From Onthophagus taurus (lineage: Eukaryota > Arthropoda > Insecta > Coleoptera > Scarabaeidae), in NCBI RefSeq assembly GCF_036711975.1, contig NC_091966.1:10175501-10239500 (forward strand): a stretch of DNA of 64,000 nucleotides. The letters are read 5' to 3'. Below are positions 36,480 to 49,200 of this stretch, piece after piece. The notes beneath the pieces were generated by a model. It saw only the letters and a list, made by a program, of their open reading frames with translations, was not told the origin of the DNA and searched no databases. A program made the position numbers and the translations under genes. Positions within the stretch are counted from its first letter, which is position 1; each line of letters opens with the position of its first letter.

Positions 36480-36930
36480 CTTGAAAAGGTATACAAAGGA
36501 ATAGATTGGCTAAACAAGCTGAAAATGTTAACACAGCCCAATATTTTTTGGCTGATAAATCTATGAATTCTCTTTGTTGTTTATCATAGTAGATTAATGT
36601 AGCAGTAGGAATATGCAACAAGCTTTTACACAAAAATTTAGATTAGTTTTCTTTGTAAGCTAGGTTGACAAAGAAGTGTTAATATATGAAATATAGGATA
36701 ATATAGAAAAACAAAACTTAATATTGGAATTTAACACAAACTTGCTATATCATCAGACTACAGGTGGTGGATATATTTGTCCCTATCATATAAATCTGAT
36801 AATATTTTAAAATCTGATGATCCAGATGATTATAAGAACTATCGGCCTATTTCCATATTGCCAGTGCTTTGTTTGTTCTACTTATTTAATAAAAGATTTG
36901 AAAGCTTAATAAATCTATTATTATTATAAC
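36480..36930 (+). mobile_element. LINE reverse transcriptase relic
   Basis: Near 36800-36910 the plus strand reads SDDPDDYKNYRPISILPVL, the conserved RT entry motif of CR1/Jockey-type LINEs. It is followed by a partly shifted LFNKRFESLINLL. Very short and broken. Confidence 0.55.
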
Positions 36931-37329
36931 TGGAATTTTGTTAATAATTTTCACAAAATTTAAAAATAGATGTTTTCACAAATCAGCTTCTTACTGCTGG
37001 GTTTGACTCACAAGAAAGGACAGTTAATTCTTAAATTATAGGAATTTGGACTTGGTTTTTTTAGGCTACATGAAGGATAAGAATGACATTAATGGTTCAA
37101 TAATAACTGAACAAGTCAAAAACAATATCAAAACAGAAATTCTTGAATAACCATTTGCAAAGTACAATCAAGACGGGCGTTTATTAGATATATTTTATAA
37201 TCAGTGGTAGAGTATGGCTGTATATTGCAATAAGAATATGACTAGTCTTTGCAAAAAATCGTTTTAAAGTTATTTACGATAACGATTCTTAATGGAAAAC
37301 CTTTATAATATGAATATCCAACATGAATA

Positions 37330-37575
37330 ATTTGTAGTTGCTAGTATACAGCTCAGCTGTAGCATCAACAGTTGGGAGGCCTCAAAGGTAGCCTTATGCT
37401 GGAAAGAACTTCCAGGTCATATACAAGCGAAGAGTATGATATCTCAGGAAAGCCTCTTCCACATTGGACATGCTGAGGATCAAACTTGTCGACTTTGCAA
37501 ACGACGAGTCAGAAACGGCTGAACATATAGTGTGTAATTGCGTTGCCAGAGGCCACCTAAAACAAAATTTCCGGT
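37330..37575 (+). mobile_element. Short LINE 3' fragment
   Basis: Plus-strand counterpart of the zinc-knuckle end at 18260-18520 (FHIGHAEDQTCRLCKR), frameshifted. Only this fragment of the element remains. Confidence 0.6.
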
Positions 37576-38640
37576 AAAGCTCTTTTGTTCTTCCTATCAG
37601 TCTCATCATTTCTGAGGAATTATGACTATTTCTTTCCACCTGAATGAGTCTTCTTTCAGTGTTGTTTGTGGAGGCTTCTCGGTGATGCTTTTAATTTGAT
37701 CTAATCATCTAGAGGACAATCTGCCTCTAGGGCGTTTTCCCTCTACCTTGCCCTAAGCCGCAAAATTTTCCAGGTTGTTTCATCCCGTCATACCACATGG
37801 CCAAAATATTGGACAATTCTGCGTTGGCACATAGTTGAAAATTGGAAGTTCTGATGGTCCATGACTGCTGCGTATAGAAATATCGGTAAAACCAGAACCT
37901 TCATAAGCTGCACCTTTATGTTCTTTATTTGTCTAACCATATTTTCGTCAATTTCTGACTCACAAGTCTCCTTACTGAAGATTGAAGATCCGAGATACAC
38001 AAACTCAGGGACTGTTTGGAGTTGTGGAGGGAGCTGCTGTATTTGGTTATGTAAACATTATATTATATTAATTATGTAAATAAATACAGATCCAGTGCTT
38101 ATGTTGTTTATTGCTTTGTCTCTTTTCATAGATCTCTGTAGTTGCTTTTTGTATAATATGTTTGAAGCTGCTCCATTTCTGCTCTACATTTTTACTTATG
38201 GCGTTTTTCTTAATGTTATTTAATCGAGGTTGGGTTTCCGCCTTGAAGAGTTTTGAAGAGAGGATTTCTTCCGGAGAAATATTATTGGCTTTAGGCGTTT
38301 TTTGTATGGTTCTTGTTTCAATCTATATTCCATTACTACTAGTTGGTGGTCGGATCCCCAATCGGCACCAGGGAAGGTTTTGCAGTTTGTTACTGATGTT
38401 TTCCAGCCTGAGTCTATCTATCTCCCCGGTGTTTTCCTAGTCATTAGCTATAGTCATTATGGATGGGGTTGGAATAGCGTGTTCATTTCTCATGTCCAGT
38501 GCAAACTTTCATGCAATTTATATTTGCATTCCAGTGATTTTCGGAAACGCCCAAGTCATACAAGCGTCACCTATTCTACCTTTCAAGCAGATACTACAAG
38601 TGCTAGAAATGGTAATACCAGAAACGAATGAAAACGAGAA
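37576..38640 (-). mobile_element. LINE fragment, RTE-like: endonuclease and RT 3' part
   Basis: Minus strand: an endonuclease remnant at about 38480-38180 (LQNLPGADWGSDHQLVVMEY), then an RT end at 38000-37788 (KVLVLPIFLYAA, CQRRIVQYFGHVV), then a Lys/Arg-rich tail near 37600-37750. Gaps and frameshifts throughout. Confidence 0.65.
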
Positions 38641-39076
38641 ACGCATGAATTTATTACAATCACATTTGTTTTAGACACTTATTTGTATGTTATTCTAATT
38701 ATGAATAACTGTTAGATATTAATTCATCTCAGTCACATCATATATCATTGAGTTTTATTTAATTTATTTTTTGTTGATAGATGTTAGACGTTTATCTAAT
38801 AGTGTCATGAAGTTGAGTGGAGGCCACCTCATTTTATTTTTGTAAATCAAGTATGTATTGTTCATAATAATAACACATAATTCGTTGACATTAGCACGTA
38901 CACATCAAAATTATGAAGTGTTCTTCTGTGTAAGTGTTTTTCTTGTAGCTTCTATGTAAATGTAAGTATCATTTCTAAAATATATAAAAGCATAAATCCG
39001 TACGATTCCTAAAATAAATTCGTTTTTAGTTTCATAATTTTAGTCGGTTCTCCAAAAAGAACAAAAAAATTCAATA
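38641..39076. other. Upstream flank of the coiled-coil gene; nothing recognised
   Basis: AT-rich spacer. Likely promoter and 5' leader of the gene starting at 39077. Confidence 0.4.
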
Positions 39077-40969
39077 ATGAGTGATATAGCAAGCATCCCA
39101 GTGGCTCTCCCCGCATTGGAATTCATCATGACTACTCAACATCAACCTCGGCATTTAACAAACACTATGAGCGCTCCACTGCCAACTTTGCTTCCACGTC
39201 CGGCTATCGTAAGTGGTGATGGTTTACTGCCACATGATAGATGTGGATTAATGAGTAAATTGGATACGGATTCCGAAGAAGATTCGATAAGTGAAACAGG
39301 AAATAAGGTAATGAAGAACGAAATAAATATGTCGAGAACTTTGGGATTGAAAAAACGAATTAATAACGAAGATATTAAACAGAAATTCCTTAATTTGGAG
39401 AACGAACACAAAAAAATTCACACCCAAATCAAATCACTACAAAATAATTTAATGAAACGAGATCAGGCGGTTAATGAATTATCATTGGAAAATACGGAAT
39501 TAAATAAAAAATATGAATCTTTAATCGTTGATATAAATCAGAAAAATTGTCACCTTATTGAATATGCTACCATCAATAAAACCTTAGAAAAACAGTTGGA
39601 AAAGAAAAATGTAGAACTCAATCAATTACACGTAAAATGTGATAAATCTGAACAAATAAAATCAAACCTAATTAAAGATATTGAATACTATAAAACAGAA
39701 CTTCATCATTTAAAAGGACAAAAAGATCATCTTAGAGATTTTGAAGAATTGAGAAAAAAGTACAATGAAATTAAACGAGACAACATTAAATTAGGCCAAA
39801 AGTTTCGTGAATTAAAGAACAGCGACGCCGAACATCAACAAAAAGCTTTAAGTTATAGTGTTCTTTCAAAAAAATTTGAATTACTTCAAGCTGATATCAT
39901 TAAGTTTCGAATGGAAAATAAACGTTTAAAATGTAAACAATTTTCAATCGAGCAAGATTTAATTTCTCACCAACAATTACATAGTTCTTATAAATCAATA
40001 GAAAACGAAAATGCCGCTTTAAAAGAAAGCATAGCAAACGGGCAATCAATTGACGCTCAACTTCAAGCCGAATTAAGTAATTTACGTAAAGGTAAAGAAC
40101 AGTTAGAAAAAGAAATTAAAATTAAAGATGAAATTATTAATGAATTAAAAGATAAAGTTGGTACAACTACAGATGCGGTTGAAAGTTTAAAAAATACTTG
40201 TTCTTCCACCGAAAAGTATGCCGAACTTTTATCCGAACAAATTAATACTTATAAATTAAAATGTGAAGCTTTAGAAGCGGAATTAATTAAATTCCAAGAA
40301 AGTAAAAACGATTCATCTGCCGAGGTTCAAGCTTTAAAAGAGGAAGTGAAAAAATTAAAAATACGATTAGGACAAATGTTGATTGATAAAGATGATCCAG
40401 GAATTCGAACAGTATCGCAATCCCAAACTTCTCAAACCGAGGACGAAGATGATTGTATAAATTGTCACTTTTTACGACAAGAAATTGAAAAACTAGGATA
40501 CGCCAATTTACGTTTACATAAGGAAAAACTGAATTTAAAAGCGAACTTTCAAAAACTAAGCGTTAAAACATCCAAGTTGGAAATAAAAATGGAAGAACTT
40601 TCTGCGGATAAAAAGCTTCCAAGTACAGTTTCCGTAGTTAATAGAAATAACGCTAAAGAAGTTGTTCAAAAAGAAGTTATTATACAACAAAACTTAATGT
40701 TAACGAAAAAATTAAAAGATGTAATCGAAAATTATGATAAACTTCTGAAAGAGTATATTTTATTGCAACAAGACAAGATTCCTACGGCTTCACAGGTTGA
40801 ATCTAGCAGTATTTTTCAAGAACTTCAAGAACGGATTAGTAGTTCGCAAATTGCCATCACATCTATCGAACATAAATTAAATGAGGAGGAAGGGAAATTA
40901 CACGCCTCTATGTACCATCTACGGTCGGTTAAAAATAAACTAAGTGAACGTAAAATGACTTTAAAGTAA
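39077..40969 (+). CDS. Single-exon coiled-coil protein of unknown identity, 630 residues
   Basis: I do not recognise this gene. The first ~85 residues are Pro/Ser-rich and then acidic (DTDSEEDSISETGN). From about residue 90 nearly to the end the protein is a long, Lys/Glu-rich coiled coil with heptad leucines, broken by an acidic Ser/Thr/Gln patch and a CxxC pair (QTSQTEDEDDCINCHF, about residues 450-465). There is no signal peptide or membrane segment. Start: the upstream sequence ATTCAATAATGAG gives a plain Met-Ser start with no earlier in-frame candidate noticed. Such proteins are often centrosomal, Golgi or motor adaptors. The neighbours spd-2 and asp make a centrosome or spindle role an attractive guess only. 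An AATAAA lies 63 bp past the stop. Confidence 0.85.
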   Translation: MSDIASIPVALPALEFIMTTQHQPRHLTNTMSAPLPTLLPRPAIVSGDGLLPHDRCGLMSKLDTDSEEDSISETGNKVMKNEINMSRTLGLKKRINNEDIKQKFLNLENEHKKIHTQIKSLQNNLMKRDQAVNELSLENTELNKKYESLIVDINQKNCHLIEYATINKTLEKQLEKKNVELNQLHVKCDKSEQIKSNLIKDIEYYKTELHHLKGQKDHLRDFEELRKKYNEIKRDNIKLGQKFRELKNSDAEHQQKALSYSVLSKKFELLQADIIKFRMENKRLKCKQFSIEQDLISHQQLHSSYKSIENENAALKESIANGQSIDAQLQAELSNLRKGKEQLEKEIKIKDEIINELKDKVGTTTDAVESLKNTCSSTEKYAELLSEQINTYKLKCEALEAELIKFQESKNDSSAEVQALKEEVKKLKIRLGQMLIDKDDPGIRTVSQSQTSQTEDEDDCINCHFLRQEIEKLGYANLRLHKEKLNLKANFQKLSVKTSKLEIKMEELSADKKLPSTVSVVNRNNAKEVVQKEVIIQQNLMLTKKLKDVIENYDKLLKEYILLQQDKIPTASQVESSSIFQELQERISSSQIAITSIEHKLNEEEGKLHASMYHLRSVKNKLSERKMTLK

Positions 40970-41031
40970 AAAAACGAGATTGTGTTTTATTTTCTTTTTC
41001 ATATTTGTGTTGTTTAATCATTTCCATTCAT

Positions 41032-41037
41032 AATAAA
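41032..41037 (+). promoter_or_regulatory. AATAAA polyadenylation signal of the coiled-coil gene
   Basis: AATAAA about 60 bp downstream of the stop codon at 40969, on the same strand. Confidence 0.6.
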
Positions 41038-41094
41038 GAAAATGTCATTGAATTTTTAGTACTGTTATTTAAGAAAATTAGTTAAGTAACTTAA

Positions 41095-42210
41095 ATGTAG
41101 CTATTTAACCGCGGCATACCAAGCGTTCCTCGTTCTAAATATGCACTTTTGTAGAGTAGTGGTAAGTTATCGCGTTGAATCGAAGTTGTATCATCAAGTC
41201 TAATCAAATTGTGTCGTATGGCTCCGTCGAAAGAATATCTGGTGTCTTTGATGTCAGCATCTAATTCCTCGTCCTCGGCACATAGTCGGCATTCAACATC
41301 GTCTGCTAGACCCAACAAGTTGAGGTGTGTCTTTAATTGGCAGTGCCCAATTACCATTAGAACTTTAATGTTGCTATGAGCAAGCCCTAACATATTGCCG
41401 GGTTTGACAGTGGCGATGTTAATAAACAACTTAGCGTGTCTCATTCCAGGAGAACTGGTCCACAGTAGGCGAAGTCTCTCTTCAGCCCACAGTCCAATTC
41501 TATGTTTGACCATTGCAAATGATCAACGACTTGCTCTGGCCCAACAAACGCTTTGGAGCTGCCCTCTTGTGCTAGCTCATCTGTCGCTTCATTTCCAGCA
41601 ATACCAGCATGACCTGGAAGCCAGATCAGAGAAACTCTGTTATCATAACTCAGTGTGTTTAATGTTCTTTTACAGTCATTAACCAGAACTGACACCGTTT
41701 TCACGGCCTGCAGCGCCTGTCTGAGAAAAATCGTACTGTCATGTCCTTCACCCCTCTCTCAAGAAGGATTTTAGCATCCATGTCAATAGCAAATACTTCC
41801 GCCTGAATATACTGTACTGCCAGAGTATACTGTACTGTATACAGTATACTCCCGCCCCGACCCCTTCAGACTTAATCTGTGTTTCATTCCCATCTGTGAA
41901 CATGCAAATATCTGCCTGAACTAGAGAATTTTCGTTTTCGATCCAGGACTGTCGTTCAGGCAGTACAAGTTGCTTCAACTCCCCTGTCGAGAGCAGCTCT
42001 TTCAAGAGATTGTGGTATTGCGTTGTTGAACGCGCCTTCTATATCCAGAAACGCACAAGCCAAGATCTTTTTATCCTGGAGCGTGCTGGATACTCTACCA
42101 ACCAAGTTGTGTAGAGCCAATTCTGCTGATTTTCCCGCTTGATAAGCGTACTGGTGGCGACTCTGTGGCACTGTACGGATATATATACCGTTCCAGAACT
42201 TTTTCAAGGA
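41095..42210 (-). mobile_element. LINE fragment, R1/Jockey-like: RT, RNase H, zinc-knuckle end
   Basis: Minus strand: RT piece 42207-41956 (YQAGKSAELALHNLV, ACAFLDIEGAFNN), RNase H pieces 42005-41748 (DICMFTDGNETQ) and 41704-41441 (IWLPGHAGIAGNEATDELA), then a C-terminal piece 41513-41091 (CRLCAEDEELD, LLYKSAYLERG). There are deletions and frameshifts between the pieces. Confidence 0.75.
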
Positions 42211-42406
42211 TTTTTAACAGAAATGACGTCAAGCTGATGGCGGTTCATGGGGGAACATCTTGTAATCAGAAGCAGAATTCAATTGAAGAAAATAAACATA
42301 ACGTTTTATTGAGTATAGTCACTGTAGAGATAAATTCGGCAGATTGCATTTAAAAGATTAAACAAAATTGTTTGTGGTTCTGTAGAAGTGAAAAAATATA
42401 CAAATA

Positions 42407-42636
42407 ATGGATGAAGAACAACTTGAGTTTACACAAGAATTCAAAGGTAAGCTCTGGTATATGCGACGTGTAAATAAACAATAAACCAAATCCAGAAGAA
42501 ACTTACTTTTTTTTTAGATGTAGTATTCAGTCATAAAAGAAACAAACATATTAACCCTATTGATTTTCTTTTTAAATTTATGGAAATTTGGACCTCAACG
42601 GAAAATAATAAAAATCTGCATTACCGGATAACCTAA
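42407..42636 (+). CDS. Possible small two-exon gene, 52 residues
   Basis: Exon 1 is 42407-42446 (ATG, 13 codons plus one base, then G|GTAAGC). Exon 2 is 42518-42636 after a pyrimidine-rich TTTTTTAG and ends at TAA. Joined length is 159 nt. The product (starts MDEEQLEFTQEFKDVVFSHK, contains NKHINPIDFLFKFMEIW) has no family I recognise, no signal peptide and no membrane span. Splice sites are strong and the intron is 71 nt, normal for this genome. It could be a real micropeptide gene, the 5' remnant of a longer gene broken downstream, or coincidence. The gene asp begins 650 bp downstream on the same strand. Confidence 0.4.
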
Positions 42637-42639
42637 CAT

Positions 42640-43292
42640 AACCTAAAACATTGTTTTGACGTTTATTTTAAAATTTCATAATCTTACAAGTATGCTTACT
42701 TAAATCCAACAGATGGCGATTACACTTTTGTCAGTATTTACATATGCTCTAAATCACATATATTTCGGAAATATATCATTAGTTTTTATAAATCACATCA
42801 AAATAAAAATTAACACTATAACAAGTCAATTAAATTAGTTAAAAAGAGAGATTTTATATGATTAAGAGTGATTTTTACAAACTCATTGGTACATATGTAT
42901 ATATCAAATAATCCTTTTTACTAAATTTATTATTGTTTTAATTTATAAATAACTTAAATGTCCAGTCCAATATTGCAAAAAGATATTCAATTATATATGA
43001 TGTATGTTAAGAATAAATTTAAGAATCTGTTTAATCATTAGTACCAATTTTCAATTGAGCTAAATGTGTATTGCGCATTTTGAATGTTTGATTGTACAAA
43101 AACTGTCAAACCGAATTTGAAACTTAACGTACTACAACGGTCAGTTGGCTTTTAAATTTATTATAAACACGACGTTTATTGCAGGCAGAATTGATTGATA
43201 TTTTTAAAGGTGTTTTAACGATTTGAAATAGCTATATTAAATCGAGTGATTTTGTGTAATTATATTTGACTAATGTGTGTCTCACGGTAAAA
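42640..43292. other. Upstream flank of asp; nothing recognised
   Basis: AT-rich, presumably the asp promoter and 5' leader. Confidence 0.4.
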
Positions 43293-46200
43293 ATGTTTTC
43301 ACAGGTAAAACGGGTTCTATATTTTTATAGTTCTTAAAAAAATCAATTACGACATAATTCTTTTCAGTTTGTATCGTCGGCAAAGGTTTCCAAGCAGAGT
43401 CCAAACCAACTTTCAACAGATAACATGGAAGAAGAAAAGTACATTTTATCCTTAGCTCCTTTTACACCGTTACCAAAGATTACTTTTGAAAATGTTCTTT
43501 TGGGAAGTATTGCTACAAAAACTTTAATTGTTCGAAATCCTGGTTGCCATCAGATCGAGGTATGAATTATTATTATATTTGTTTTATAATTAATATGATT
43601 GATTTGAAGATTTGAATGGGAGGTTAAAAATTTTTTGTTTGAAACAATTTCTTTGTTTAGATATGTATTACAAGAGTGCCAACTGATCAAAGAATAGAGC
43701 TCACTTGGTATCAGGAAGTTATCGGACCTCAGGAGGATGTTTTATTAGAGATAAGATGGTATCCAGAAAATGAAGGCAGTTCGAGAAATACCATAACCTT
43801 CACTGATGGTGGTCGTCTAAAAAAAGATGTTCCAGTAATTTTTAATTGCATCATTGCTAAAAAGGTGAGCAAAAAATTTTAAATCATATTGTTTATTTTT
43901 TTATTTCATACTGTACGGTGTATTGATGTTTACATCATTAATTTGAGTCTGGTGAGTGAGCTATAACATCAGAAGGCCTGTAAGTGTTACTAATCTACTA
44001 AAGAATACTAGTAGATTCTGACAAAGTGGAAATATTATGAGATGTTTCTTTTTGTTGTAAAATTTCAAAATTTTCTACTCAAATTTTAAATCAATAAAAA
44101 TTCTTAGACATACCTTTGCCAAAAGATATTCTTTGTCAGGTGCATCCTTCAAAAAGCGTATCATTTCTTCCTTGATGAGTACTTTTGACTGTTTTGGTTT
44201 GTATCCAATATTACTTTTCTTCAAAAACGCCACAGCTTATTAAATTTACCTATGTTTATATCCCCTTTAACAAGTAGCATCAATTTTACCATGGAATATT
44301 TGGCCCATAATGACCCACTACTACTGTTTTTCGAATCACAAATCAAATTTCAAATTTATTTAAAAATAATAATAATCTTTATTGTTCAATAAAAATTGTC
44401 GCAGGACGTCGAAAAAATACAATACAATCTTAAAATGTCTACTATACATCAGCTAAGATTAAACACATTTCAAAACACAAAGAGACACAAGTTATGGAAC
44501 AGACAGCTTACCAGTTTCGCCTTGTGTTGTTTGATTTGCGTTGGGTAACGCTTAAACGATGTAAAGGTATTTCTAGAGTTTTCCTATTTGTAGTATTATA
44601 ATAAATTGTGATTATTAATTGTGAGTTCATTCAACCTACTTTACTTCGGTTTTTATGGACATATTTTACACAATTGAACACATAAAGACTGGATAACGTC
44701 AAACTTTTTAATTATTTAAACGCGGGTTTGCAATATTCACCTGGTTTTAAATTCTCCAAAGCACGAACACAAAGTTTCTGCAGTATAAACACTCAGGTTG
44801 CTGCAGATAATGATCCCCACATAGCGAGTTCATATGTCGCAATACCTTAAAAACAGGCATTCCTTGCCGCTTCCTGGCCGGTACTTAACGTCAACAAGTT
44901 TTGAATATGACTACACCATTTCAATGTTGAATCCAGATTCATTCCAAGGAACTCACTATTCTTGTTGAAGAAACTCAACATCTGCGTTTTGTTCTTATTT
45001 ATATTTAATCCATTTGATAACATCCATTCCTCAGAGTCGTCAACAACACTGTCAAGCTTGGCACTGACTCGATCGTGAGTACTTCCCCTTGCAACAAACG
45101 TTGTATCATCCGCGTAGAGAATCGTTGTGACATCGTCAACACAAAAAGGTAGATCATTTATATCTACAACAAACGGTGTAAGTCCCAGAATGGAACCCTG
45201 TGGTATTCCATATTTACAGGTCTACATGTTGGATTTTGTTTCAGACCAGCTTTCAAACGAGCGTTTCTTGTTTCAGAACAACCTGTTTTTGGTTTGAAAG
45301 GTATGAAGCCAATAGAGCATGTGGTAAACGTGTTACGCCATAAAAATGCAGTTTGCGCATTAGTATACAGTGGTTAACAGTATTGAAAGCACGATTTAAG
45401 TCGCAGCAAGCTATTTTAATCTTTTCATTGTTATCATGTTTCTCAACTATTTCTTGTACCAGGTTAATAATTGCAGTAGTTGTTTATTTACCACTTCTGT
45501 AACCATGCTGGACTGTTATGCAGAATCAGTTTGTTTTCAAGATAGTTTACCAAACGCTTATTAATCAATTCTTCTAGTATTTTGGAGAAAACAGGTAGCA
45601 CCGACATAGCCCTAAAGTTTTCATGTTTTATTTCGTTCCTGTTGTGTATTGGAACCACTTTTCCAATTTTTAATTTATTGAGAAATACGCCGTCCTCAAT
45701 ACATTTTTTAAATACCAGAGCTAAAACCTCAGATATTTCCTTCACTTCTTTTATTACACGAGCTGTAAGGCTAAATCTACGGTTTTTTTAATTTTTCATT
45801 TTCTTTATAATTTTTTGTATTTCAATTGCATTTGTTTTGTTAAAATAGCATGAGTTAATGTAACTTGTTTTTATGTTGTTTAAATACTCATCAGGTTGCT
45901 TTGTAGTTTGTGGCATATTTGAAAGAAGTTTTTCTACTTCATGCATTTAATTCCATTCCATCATGATTATTCTTCGTCTTCTTATTAATTATTGACCACA
46001 TTGCTTTTTGTTTGTCAGCTTCTTTTATCATTATGATGTTAGGCGACTTTTTCTCCTGTTCTATAAGTAAGATGTATTATTGTTTATAATTTTTATATAT
46101 TGTATATGAGTGAGAATCTTTGCTATGTAACGCTATCATTCCTAAAACATCCAAATAATTTTCATTAATTTGTAAGTCTTTTGATAGTTATCAGAAATTT

Positions 46201-49200
46201 TCTTTCTTTCTCTTATATGTTTGGTTTTGTTGGGGAAAGCTTTGTTATATAGCCTTTCAAATTCACTATGAAAAGCATTCTTTAAGCATTCTTCAGCCCC
46301 TTCATTACGAGTATACATTCCTAGTTTACGTTCTTAATATCTGATTTAAACAGGTCGATGCTGCTTTTCGTGTATTTCTCTATACGTTATAATTTTCATT
46401 TTTAACTTACTATCCGGGCTCTGTTCTTTTATTTCCAGGGAAAGTTCTATGTATGAAAATTTAATACATCTCCAAGACTTTCTATAAATACAGTAAAGTT
46501 TACCCTATACAACGAAACTATAATAAGCCGCCTGTGAAATCATTATACAAAGATTACATTAAGAAACTTACCGAGTCCAAAAAATATGCCAGCATAACCT
46601 CTTATTCTACTTTTTGTACACCATTGTGCCTTTTCCAGTGGCAAAACTGTTGATACTCCTTTTCATACCTGTTTGCCGACTTCGTAGGAACCAATTTTCA
46701 AATCGCTTCAGCAGAAAAAAATTTTATTTAATTTTCATAAAATATAATGTTATTTTTAACTTTTGAAATCAGTAAATGTTTTACACCGTAACTGTTGTTT
46801 AACCGGACTAGACAGTATGAAATAAAATGTTATATGATGCATGTCTGGTATGTCTTGCTTGTAACAGTACGAGTCCGACGAGTATCTAGGCGAGTTGTTA
46901 GAAGTCACCTACCGGACTTAAAATGTAAATGATTATTGTTTTTTTTAGTTTAAAAGTTTTTTAGCAATTATCACTATGTTTTTTATCAGTTATAAATGCT
47001 GTGAACTCATAGATATTGCTTAGCCAAACATTACCAACGTGCTGTATGGAACAAAACTGTAAAAAAAGTTCCTATAAACATGTATCTAAAAATTCTTCCT
47101 AAAGGTACTCGCGAATTTAAAAATTAATAAAAGCTAATAATTGGTTTATTTCAACCATTCATTCGAGTTAATTAAGTTCGTTGTTGACGAATTAGATATT
47201 ATTCTCTTCTTAACAAATAATTGTCATACAAAAACAGCGTTACATTTTGAAAACTAGATATGAATTTTACTAACGAAGAAATGGCACACATAATTCATGT
47301 ATGGCCAAGTAAATAAAGTAACAGTAATTTGGCCGACGGCTTTGTGCCGAAAGATTTCCGAATCAAAGATGTCCAGCTAAACGGATTTTTGTGGTAATCC
47401 ATCAACGTCTTCGTGAAACAGCATATTTTAAATAGAATATTTTAGATTGTGGGATTCTAAGAAGCACCAGAATAGATGATGTGAAATTTGTTTTTTTGTT
47501 TTAAAATTTGTGAAGCATTTCTAAACACATGTTTATAAAATCTTTTTTACAGTTTTGTTTGATACAAATCGTTGGTGAAGTTTGGTCAAGCAATTTAGAG
47601 ACACCATATATATTTTATTGCATAAACTAATATTAAAAAATAAATTTGAATTAAATATTGAATAATGATTTTGAACATAATTTTCAGAAACTAAAGAAGA
47701 TTGTTAAAGTAAAAGTTAAACCAAAACCGGCGGTTATTTCAACAAAAATAAGATCCCCATTACGGAGACATTTTTCTCCTACGAAAAAATCACCGACAAA
47801 AAAGTTTTTATCACCCACAATACTTCGAAAACCACTACCAGATATAACTAATCAACTCTATGCAACATCTTCATTCTTCGATGTAACTCCAGCAACAAGT
47901 TCGCAAGGTTCCTCAACAAACCGTACATACACAGCAAGAGAAAACAAAGAAAACGTTTTTGAATCGGCTCCTTCAACTATAACATCATCGTCTAACAAAA
48001 GTTGTATGAAGAATCCAAATATTACTTTTGGTTTGTCTGACTCTCAATTGAAATCACCTTTGAAGAACGTAAGACAGGAATTTAATGATAGTTTAGAAAA
48101 TGTATTAAATGTTTCTGAAACTATCGAAGAAAAATTAAACAGAATGGCAATGACGCCAAATTTTAAAATTCCACAAATTATTGTTCCACAATATAATTTA
48201 GAAAATAGTGTTAATTGCAACACAAAATTTAACATTAGTTCTAGTACCCAAATTAAAGATGCAACCATTGATATTTCACCCAAAAATTCGATGACAAACT
48301 GTACTATATCTCCAATCAAAATGTTTGAAAATCATAGTGAAACATTCGAAATTAGTTATTCTAATAAACATAAATCTGGTTTAGGATTAATTGTAGAAGA
48401 AACTTCGAAAGAATGTTATTCCGCAAAAACTTTTACAAGCAATACAACTTCGAAAGGAATCAACAAAAATAACGAAACAAAACCTGTTGAATTAAAATCA
48501 AAATTTACCAAATCGACCTCTTTGAATTTAAAATCATTTTTCGAAAAAACCAATGTTCAACTTGAAACTTCAACATTCAAAGTCCCTAAAGATGAAGTAA
48601 CCGGTAAAATATATAATTCTTCGAAATTATTTCGAGTAGACAATCCTTTACTATTAACAGCAACGAAAGACATTGACCCATTTATGTCAAGTTCGCTTTA
48701 TTTTGATACTAAATGGGTGGATGAACAAGAAAACGGATTCAAAAAATGGTTAAACGCCCTTGTGACTCCTCCAAGTGAATTAAATTCAGATGTTAATATT
48801 AAAATTGATGTTTCAAAACTTTGGAAAGATTGTGCTAAGCGTGAAGTAAATAAAGCTCCAACCAAAGAAGTTGTTTCAAATAAATATCATGTGAATAGTC
48901 GATTAGAATCTTTAAGAAGATCTGCTGGAAATTTATTTACATCACCAGATATCAATGAAGTTTTATGTAACGTTTATGCAAAAATCGAAACTGAACGGTT
49001 ACAAATAAGAACTGACAGAGATATTCATTTGGATATAAGTCTACAAGCCGAAATAATGATTTTATTCGTCAGTTATAACCCGTTATGGTTAAGAATTGGA
49101 TTAGAAACAATTTACAACATAAGAATTCCGTTACATTCGAATTCTGATATTATGGGATTATCCGTTTTTATTTCACAACATTATTTTAAAGATTCTTATT

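Noticed and set aside
38162-38440. Hydrophobic plus-strand frame resembling a membrane protein
   Set aside because: The minus strand encodes a LINE endonuclease remnant (PGADWGSDHQL). The hydrophobic frame is its complement.
47658-47687. ATG at 47658 as the asp start
   Set aside because: It lies upstream of a clear TTTTCAG acceptor, and three earlier exons carry the conserved ASH domain in matching phase.
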